Source of the DNA: JABILX01 sp041648305
GTDB taxonomy: Bacteria > Patescibacteriota > Gracilibacteria > UBA1369 > LOWO2-01-FULL-3
NCBI GenBank assembly: GCA_041648305.1
Contig: JBAZPI010000009.1
Span: forward strand, 1 to 25,329
Reading direction: 5' to 3'
DNA: 25,329 nt
Shown here: in pieces, positions 20,066-25,329 of the stretch
Numbering within the stretch: the first letter of the stretch is position 1
How the letters are laid out: each line of letters begins with the position of its first letter
Made by a program: the position numbers and the translations under genes
Notes under the pieces: generated by a model
What the model saw: only the letters and a program-made list of their open reading frames with translations
Databases searched by the model: none
Told to the model about the DNA's origin: nothing

Positions 20066-22888
20066 ATTTTCTTGAAGGATGCTGACGATGGCGGTCATTG
20101 CGTTATCGACGAAGACAACAGCTTCGGCGCGAGTCACATTGTTAAGAGGCTTTATAGTTCCGTCACTATATCCTTTAATCAATTTTAACCCATAGGCGGA
20201 ATCCAAATACTGTCTCGCCCACGGAGGCATGACATCCAAATCCGAAAATTTGTAAGACTTATCTGCATACGATTCAAAGTCAAAATCTTTACTTTCAATG
20301 AAAATTCTCGACAAAATCGCCAGCACCTCGGAACGCGAAATTTTGTCTCCGGGCCTAAATTTTTGGTCAGCCCCCACCGCAATCAGTTTGTATTCAATCG
20401 CAAAATTTAAATGGTTCTTGTACCACGCGTCCTTCGGAACATCCGTAAATTTCTCTGTAGCCACATCGGGCGAATCGCCAATATCAACTGTCTCAACCGG
20501 CCAAGGTAAATCGTCAAAAAGAGCGGTGTAAGCGTGGACCAGGATCTTGATAAACTCGGCGCGCGTCACGGGATTATTGGGCTTGAATTGGTTGTCGTCG
20601 TAGCCACTAACAATACCATCTTCGTAATATTTCAAAATCAACGACTGAGCCCAATGTCCCAAAATATCCATGAAGACAAAATCTTTTCCATCTCCATACG
20701 TCGCGTAACATCCGCTGCCAGAAGAACCGGAAAGACAAACCGTAACGTTATATCCAAGCGCGAAATAAGGCGCGAGTGCGGGCTCCGCAGCAACAGCCGC
20801 AAAATATTCGTCAGCCCCAAATGCAAGGGAAGTCAAAGCTTCCGAACCGGCCCCGGAGCCGGCATAATCGCTGTCAACCCAACGCTCGTCTTCATAATAG
20901 AAAGTCTTGGCACCAACATTCTTCACAATATCATAAGTGCCCAAAGCATCATCAACCGTATCCGTATCCTTGAGCTGTTGAGTATTTTCGGCGGCATCAA
21001 ACGCTCCGGAGCCTGTCGGCATCCAGAAGTTGCTTTCCTCAAGACTCTTAGTGAATGTATCATAAGAATCAGTCTCGGGAATATCCTGATCGATTAAAAA
21101 TGAAGTATACTCGGTTACAATCCCGTACTTTTTGCTAAGTTCGATAACGGAATTAACCAACTCTCCCGACTCGCCATTCAAACGGATTTCATCCAATAAG
21201 TTACCAATCTTCCTCGTCGCCCAAAGTGTCGGTATATACGAAGCGCCTTCGTCTTGGGCCTCCGGGCCAGGGAACGAAACATCGTATGTAAAACTTTTCT
21301 CTTCACCCTTTGATGTACCCCTCAAAGTCGCCGTAGTTGCCTCGGCAGACTTATTGTATCTGCCGAACAAAATTATTTGTGACCCTTTATATAAATCAGG
21401 CAAAATTGCCGGGTAAACATCGTAATCTCCAATATCAGTGCCGAACTCAATAGAAACATCGTTCAAAACAGGATAAGCGATTTTGTCGTAAAAATCTGAA
21501 ACTTCGCTGTCGATAGATTCGTTTTCGGAAACATAAGTGCTGACAGAATGGCTGTCGCCGGAAATTGCATCCAGTAAGTGAGTGTTAACGTCGTCGCCGA
21601 CTCCGAACACAAAAATTCTCGCGCCAGCAGTATTTGCCGCCTCAATATTATCGGCGATCTTCCCGGTATCAACCTCGCCAACGGTCGGAGCTCCATCGGT
21701 CAAAAACACAATAACTTTAGAGTTTGTGCTAGAGGAGGACACACTCTCTAAGGCCTTAAGGAGCGCTTCATTGATATTCGTCCCGCCAATCGCCTCAAGT
21801 CCATCAACGAAACTCTCAGCCTCGCCAATATTATCGGAAGTCGCTTCTTTAAGCCCGCTCTCTGAAAAAGTACCAACATAATCGCTAAACGAAATTATAT
21901 TAAATCTATCCCTGTCGGCTGTGCTCGAATTCTTAAGCGCGTCCAGGACATACTCCAGCGCCTCCTTAGCCTGATCCATTTTCGTCCCATACATACTGCC
22001 GGACACGTCGAGAACAAAAACAACATCTTTTGGAATCAAATCCTCCTCGGCGATCTCAACTCGAGGCGCAGCCATCAGCATAAAATAGCCGTCACCGCCA
22101 GCAGAGCCATCGCCACCAGCATCTCTGTATGTCACAACATTCAAGCCAAAATCGTCCTCATCAAGCCCGATCAAAAGTTCATAATCTTTGTCCGGCAAAA
22201 CATTCGTCGCCTCATAAGACGCAGTCGCAGTGCGATCAGTCAAAAGATTCACCGAAGTTGAGTGAGTAGGGGAATACACCGACTTAATATCTTCGGCACT
22301 TTCAATTTCAACCTGAATACTGACGCTTTCAAGCTCATCCGAAGAATACTTCTCCGTGCCCAAAGGATACCAGAAATCCAAATACCCGCCCTTCAAAGGC
22401 AGAGTCTGAACATAAGAAACTTCAATAGTTTTTTCTTCATCCGCGCCAATAGGATAAATGCTCGCCTTATAAAGCCCCGAACCCGTATATTCCAGAAGCG
22501 CCGGATCGATCATCTTTAAAACATAGTCATTGTAAATGGCGCTCGCTTCGTCAGCATCGAGAATCTCGCCGGTCAATTTCTCGCCATCATCCCACATTGC
22601 AAAATTCGAAATAACAGCACCCTCGGGGATCGGAAACAAATACGTCCCCTCAACCTCAAAATCGTTCGGATTGTAAAAAGTCTGGTCAATCTCAACATTC
22701 GCCACCTGATTTTCGATGGTGACTTTTACGTTGTGCTCTTTTACTGAAAGGTTAACGGAGGGTGTTACTGGATCTATAATAATGAAGCCGTCGGCCAGCG
22801 CCGAAGGTAGCCCGGCATTCTGCCAGGCAATGCCCACGCCAAAAGCGACAAGCAAACCAAAAGATAAAATAAAAAACAATCTCTTCAT
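20045..22888 (-). CDS. Secreted VIT/VWA-domain protein with three SLH repeats
   Basis: A 947-residue exported protein. A signal peptide occupies about residues 1-32 (KRLFFILSF..., ending ALAD). Residues about 38-165 form a VIT domain (VEGTYLFPIPEGAVISNFAM, SGLYKASIYPI), related to inter-alpha-trypsin inhibitor heavy chains. Residues about 287-465 are a von Willebrand A domain with a complete metal-ion-dependent adhesion site: DVSGS (Asp294, Ser296, Ser298), a Thr in IGGTN (about 370) and Asp398 in FLTDGAP. The last 209 residues hold three SLH repeats with VTRAE, ISRSE and VTRAE. The layout suggests a cell-wall-anchored, divalent-cation-dependent adhesin or ligand-binding protein; the ligand is unknown. 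A Gly/Asp/Ala-rich insertion (AGGDGSAGGDG) lies between VIT and VWA. It stops 34 bp before pflB. Confidence 0.9.
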   Translation of the reverse strand: MKRLFFILSFGLLVAFGVGIAWQNAGLPSALADGFIIIDPVTPSVNLSVKEHNVKVTIENQVANVEIDQTFYNPNDFEVEGTYLFPIPEGAVISNFAMWDDGEKLTGEILDADEASAIYNDYVLKMIDPALLEYTGSGLYKASIYPIGADEEKTIEVSYVQTLPLKGGYLDFWYPLGTEKYSSDELESVSIQVEIESAEDIKSVYSPTHSTSVNLLTDRTATASYEATNVLPDKDYELLIGLDEDDFGLNVVTYRDAGGDGSAGGDGYFMLMAAPRVEIAEEDLIPKDVVFVLDVSGSMYGTKMDQAKEALEYVLDALKNSSTADRDRFNIISFSDYVGTFSESGLKEATSDNIGEAESFVDGLEAIGGTNINEALLKALESVSSSSTNSKVIVFLTDGAPTVGEVDTGKIADNIEAANTAGARIFVFGVGDDVNTHLLDAISGDSHSVSTYVSENESIDSEVSDFYDKIAYPVLNDVSIEFGTDIGDYDVYPAILPDLYKGSQIILFGRYNKSAEATTATLRGTSKGEEKSFTYDVSFPGPEAQDEGASYIPTLWATRKIGNLLDEIRLNGESGELVNSVIELSKKYGIVTEYTSFLIDQDIPETDSYDTFTKSLEESNFWMPTGSGAFDAAENTQQLKDTDTVDDALGTYDIVKNVGAKTFYYEDERWVDSDYAGSGAGSEALTSLAFGADEYFAAVAAEPALAPYFALGYNVTVCLSGSSGSGCYATYGDGKDFVFMDILGHWAQSLILKYYEDGIVSGYDDNQFKPNNPVTRAEFIKILVHAYTALFDDLPWPVETVDIGDSPDVATEKFTDVPKDAWYKNHLNFAIEYKLIAVGADQKFRPGDKISRSEVLAILSRIFIESKDFDFESYADKSYKFSDLDVMPPWARQYLDSAYGLKLIKGYSDGTIKPLNNVTRAEAVVFVDNAMTAIVSILQENLESLVD

Positions 22889-22957
22889 ACCCTTTCAAAC
22901 GTAAAAAATTAAAAGATATTACCTCCCGAAAGATATCACAACAGGAATCAAATGCCA

Positions 22958-22992
22958 TTGACAAAATCCTCCGAATGGCTTTTAATTAAGCC
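22958..22992 (+). promoter_or_regulatory. Promoter of the putative variable-protein gene, with overlapping inverted repeat
   Basis: Consensus -35 TTGACA (22958-22963) and -10 TTTAAT (22981-22986) with 17-bp spacing, ending 33 bp before ATG 23020. GGCTT and AAGCC arms (22977-22992) flank the -10 and could serve as an operator. Confidence 0.75.
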
Positions 22993-23019
22993 ACATTTAA
23001 CTATTTAACTTAAATTTTT

Positions 23020-23964
23020 ATGGAAGCTAAAACTGACGCTGAAAAATTATTCGCCGAGCAACTCGGCAAAGAAGGAGGCATTAGACCCGAATTTGCGAGA
23101 GAAGTACTCGAAGGAAGAGCGCAAACTCACGAGAAAACCCAAACCGTAATGGCCGGAGTTGGAGAAAAACCCGCCACACAGCCCGTGCCTGCCGTAGAAC
23201 CAGCCGTAGAGCCACCCAAAATCGCGAAACCAGTCGAATCTCCCCTCGTCATCCTGAGCAAATGTCCCCACTCACCTGAGCACAGAAAATACATCGAAAA
23301 CGTAGTTGGCACGGCCATCCCAAACGTCAGAAAATCTTTTCGAAACGCAGGAATAGCAATCCCGACCGACGACGAGATCCTTCAGCAAATGGTGATGACG
23401 GAAAGATTCAGGCCTGAACAGATAGAAGCCTTAATTAAAGCCGTCCAAACACCAGGACTTATTGTTCTGCCGCCACAAATGCAATCATTCGGAGATTACG
23501 AACGTTTTCTTAACGCAAACAAGAAGATAATAAGACAGAAGGATGTTTTTGTAAGCGATGATAGAAAAGCGGCCTTCGTCGCCCAGGACACAAAACTTCA
23601 ACAATCTCCCACTTCATACAAATTTGGAATAGGAGAATTAGCTCAAGAATTAAGGGATAGAAGTGGAAAACTCAAAAGTATAGTAACGGAATGGGAAGGA
23701 AGCGATCTTGCAAAAGTTTTAAGAGTCCCAACGCCAAGAGAATATGCCGGTTTGCAAGGGCAAGCGCCGAATTTACTTGATCTGAATGGCTGGAGTATGT
23801 TGAGCGAAGAAAATGAACCGCATAAAATAATTGGCGAAGACAATTTTGTTTCCGGCGGCTCTGGCTACTACTACTGGGGTGATGCCGCTTGGGTCGGCTT
23901 CTTTGACACCAATCCCGTGAATGACTACTATTGCGCCCGTGTTCGCCCCGTGGTGGTGAAATAA
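23020..23964 (+). CDS. Hypothetical protein with DGR-target-like variable C-terminus
   Basis: A 314-residue protein without a signal peptide. Residues 1-50 are charged and helical, 52-75 form a Pro/Val/Ala-rich linker, and 76-240 are a mixed domain of unrecognised family (CPHSPEHRKYIENVVG; LVILSK). The C-terminal 35 residues read SGGSGYYYWGDAAWVGFF then DTNPVNDYYCARVRPVVVK, resembling the end of C-type-lectin/FGE-like or DUF1566-like domains used as targets by diversity-generating retroelements. From codon 282 to 309, 25 of 28 codons end in C or T, including many TAC, GCC, GGC, GAC and TTC. That is expected when AAY template codons are adenine-mutagenised, and unlike the A-rich codons just upstream. 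No reverse transcriptase or template repeat is in the window. It has its own consensus promoter; an IS begins 65 bp downstream. The DGR role is inference. Confidence 0.75.
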   Translation: MEAKTDAEKLFAEQLGKEGGIRPEFAREVLEGRAQTHEKTQTVMAGVGEKPATQPVPAVEPAVEPPKIAKPVESPLVILSKCPHSPEHRKYIENVVGTAIPNVRKSFRNAGIAIPTDDEILQQMVMTERFRPEQIEALIKAVQTPGLIVLPPQMQSFGDYERFLNANKKIIRQKDVFVSDDRKAAFVAQDTKLQQSPTSYKFGIGELAQELRDRSGKLKSIVTEWEGSDLAKVLRVPTPREYAGLQGQAPNLLDLNGWSMLSEENEPHKIIGEDNFVSGGSGYYYWGDAAWVGFFDTNPVNDYYCARVRPVVVK

Positions 23965-24029
23965 ATTTTGGATTTTGGAATTTGACTTTTCCTTGTTCTT
24001 TGATTTTAATTTTTGGCAAGCGGTGAATA

Positions 24030-24049
24030 CTAAAAAGACCCCAGTTTTT
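24030..24049 (+). repeat. IS terminal inverted repeat, left
   Basis: CTAAAAAGACCCCAGTTTTT, perfectly matching the reverse complement of 25301-25320. It includes the transposase stop codon on the minus strand. Confidence 0.9.
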
Positions 24050-25208
24050 TCAGTGATCTGATTGAGAGGAGATTGAGTTGGTTTGGAGGCGACCGTTCGC
24101 ATCTTGGAACGAGCGGTTTTAGAACGTTTTTGAGAAAGGTGATGAATGAATCAATATTAAAGGTGAGAGATTTTTGTTTAAGGAAAAGTTGATAGCAAAA
24201 AAGAACCCCAATTATTAATGAATGAGTGAGCTTTTGCATGTTGATAAACGTGATAGTGGAGAGGTTAATGGCAAATTGTATGAGACAAATAAGGTTGACG
24301 AATTTTTGATGATTCAATACTCGAATTTTCTCAAGATTAAACTTGTGTTTTGCTCGTTTGAATATATTTTCAATGCCCCAGCGCTGAAGATACATATCAA
24401 CAATTTGATCGATTGAATATTCATCCTTGAGCCAGCACAAGAGCCTAATAGGCTCTTTGCCTTCTAAATGTTTCTTAATCACAAGCGTATACACGAACCG
24501 ATCATCCACTTTCGTGTTGTGAGCGTTCAAGAGATAAACTGAATATTTCCCGGACGGTATATCTTTGACCTTCAAAAGAGCCCCGGTTTCTTTCATCACG
24601 ACCAGCCGATTTTCCCTTAGCCTAGTGATAAATTGCACCTTTGCAGTCCGACGCAGGAATTTGAAAAACGCCTTGTCGTCATTGCCTCGATCGAATACCC
24701 AAATACCTTTTCGATCAAATTCTTTCGCATACTGTTCCACTATTCGTCTCCGGATCTGGTTTTGCGTATAACGCTCTCCGTCGTGCATTTCCAGCTTGAG
24801 AAGCATGTTGTTGACTCCAACTCCGTGCAGTACAAAGCCATTAGTGACCCGCCCTTCGCTTCCATCAAATACACGGGACAGATATGGAATTTTCTTCGCA
24901 GATTCTTTTGATAAATCCGTGAGATCATAGGCAATAATGGTATTTCTTTTCACTTCATCTTTGACGCGATTAACAGAAAATTCCTCGATTCTCTCCTGCA
25001 AACTGATGTTCCCCAAATGATATGAATACTTTTCTCCCTGCTTTTTTGCTGTCTTTGTCCCGTCCTGCGCAAGATGTCGCAAAATCGGCGTATTCTCAAC
25101 GAAAATCCCTCTCACGATCTCTGCAAACGCCTTCTTTTGAGGTCTCGTCATACCTGTTATTATCGATCTGCTATTGTTTCGTATCGTATCTTGGATATAT
25201 TTATACAT
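24030..25208 (-). CDS. IS4-type DDE transposase
   Basis: A 392-residue transposase. The three acidic catalytic positions lie in AYDLTDLSK (first Asp), IWVFDRGNDDKAF (second Asp) and the YLQRWGIENIFKRAK segment. That last segment matches the IS4-family YREK signature exactly (Y-x2-R-x3-E-x6-K, with the catalytic Glu). The length is usual for the family (about 350-450). The frame is intact from ATG to a stop supplied by the left terminal repeat, so it may be active. It catalyses cut-and-paste movement of the element. The subgroup (IS1634-, IS231- or IS4-like) is not decided. Confidence 0.9.
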   Translation of the reverse strand: MYKYIQDTIRNNSRSIITGMTRPQKKAFAEIVRGIFVENTPILRHLAQDGTKTAKKQGEKYSYHLGNISLQERIEEFSVNRVKDEVKRNTIIAYDLTDLSKESAKKIPYLSRVFDGSEGRVTNGFVLHGVGVNNMLLKLEMHDGERYTQNQIRRRIVEQYAKEFDRKGIWVFDRGNDDKAFFKFLRRTAKVQFITRLRENRLVVMKETGALLKVKDIPSGKYSVYLLNAHNTKVDDRFVYTLVIKKHLEGKEPIRLLCWLKDEYSIDQIVDMYLQRWGIENIFKRAKHKFNLEKIRVLNHQKFVNLICLIQFAINLSTITFINMQKLTHSLIIGVLFCYQLFLKQKSLTFNIDSFITFLKNVLKPLVPRCERSPPNQLNLLSIRSLKKLGSF

Positions 25209-25300
25209 GTGAAAATTGGGTTATGTTTTGTTGGTTGTTCTTCAAAACTTTAACCCTTTTTTCATATTTCAAATACACGTTTTCACCCCATCACCCTACT

Positions 25301-25320
25301 AAAAACTGGGGTCTTTTTAG
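25301..25320 (-). repeat. IS terminal inverted repeat, right
   Basis: Reverse complement of the left repeat, 20 of 20 bases, 93 bp upstream of the transposase ATG; nine bases of flanking DNA remain before the window ends. Confidence 0.9.
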
Positions 25321-25329
25321 GGAGTCAAC

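Larger units (their letters stand above)
24030..25320 (-). mobile_element. Complete DDE insertion sequence with perfect 20-bp terminal inverted repeats
   Basis: The left end 24030-24049 reads CTAAAAAGACCCCAGTTTTT and 25301-25320 is its exact reverse complement. The element is 1,291 bp long and holds one transposase gene. The transposase stop codon is the first trinucleotide of the left repeat. No target-site duplication is evident: the 9 bases on the left (CGGTGAATA) and right (GGAGTCAAC) differ. The repeats also resemble terminator arms, which could shield it from outside transcription. Confidence 0.9.

Noticed and set aside
5195..23964. TGA recoding as in Gracilibacteria/Absconditabacteria
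   Set aside because: All conserved proteins are full length with the standard code; no in-frame TGA interrupts a conserved domain.

Overview
The window is most consistent with a candidate-phyla-radiation (Patescibacteria, Peregrinibacteria-like) genome fragment, with a left end that looks foreign or mosaic. The Patescibacteria reading rests on the right 20 kb: secreted proteins ending in three S-layer homology (SLH) repeats, a double-domain ThyX, pyruvate formate-lyase with its activase, an O-antigen-ligase/TPR protein, and the standard genetic code with no TGA recoding. No rRNA or tRNA gene was found, so the taxonomy is inference.

Layout. Positions 1-605 (minus) carry the N-terminal part of a GC-rich, cysteine-repeat lipoprotein that runs off the window. 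Positions 606-1273 are non-coding and rich in hairpins. Positions 1274-2534 (minus) hold an AT-rich AbiEi/AbiEii-type toxin-antitoxin pair with a clear promoter and an operator-like inverted repeat. Positions 2640-3245 are about 600 bp without a convincing gene but with many nested inverted repeats, possibly a structured RNA or small element. Positions 3391-4647 (plus) encode a GC-rich secreted Cys-rich/coiled-coil protein with an outer-membrane-barrel-like C-terminus. Positions 4648-5194 are non-coding with terminators and competing hairpins. Positions 5195-10550 (minus) hold two paralogous surface proteins built of FlgD-like Ig repeats plus SLH repeats. Positions 11016-12206 (plus) encode an HNH nuclease-like protein. 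Positions 12268-22888 (minus) form a six-gene run, in transcription order VIT/VWA/SLH protein, pflB, pflA, O-antigen-ligase/TPR protein, ThyX-like protein and HAD phosphatase. Positions 23020-23964 (plus) encode a protein whose C-terminus looks like the variable region of a diversity-generating retroelement (DGR) target. Positions 24030-25320 are a complete DDE insertion sequence with perfect 20-bp terminal inverted repeats.

How it fits together. The SLH proteins, the VIT/VWA protein and the O-antigen ligase are cell-surface functions: S-layer-anchored adhesins or structural proteins, and glycan polymerisation or ligation. PflB and PflA support fermentative pyruvate cleavage; ThyX and the HAD protein are housekeeping-type enzymes in the same run. 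The AbiE pair, the HNH protein, the IS and the putative DGR target are accessory or mobile functions. The most interesting signals are the candidate DGR variable region with an IS immediately behind it, the structured 2.7-3.2 kb non-coding block, short in-frame tandem insertions inside conserved enzymes, and the sharp compositional and cell-envelope mismatch of the left end.
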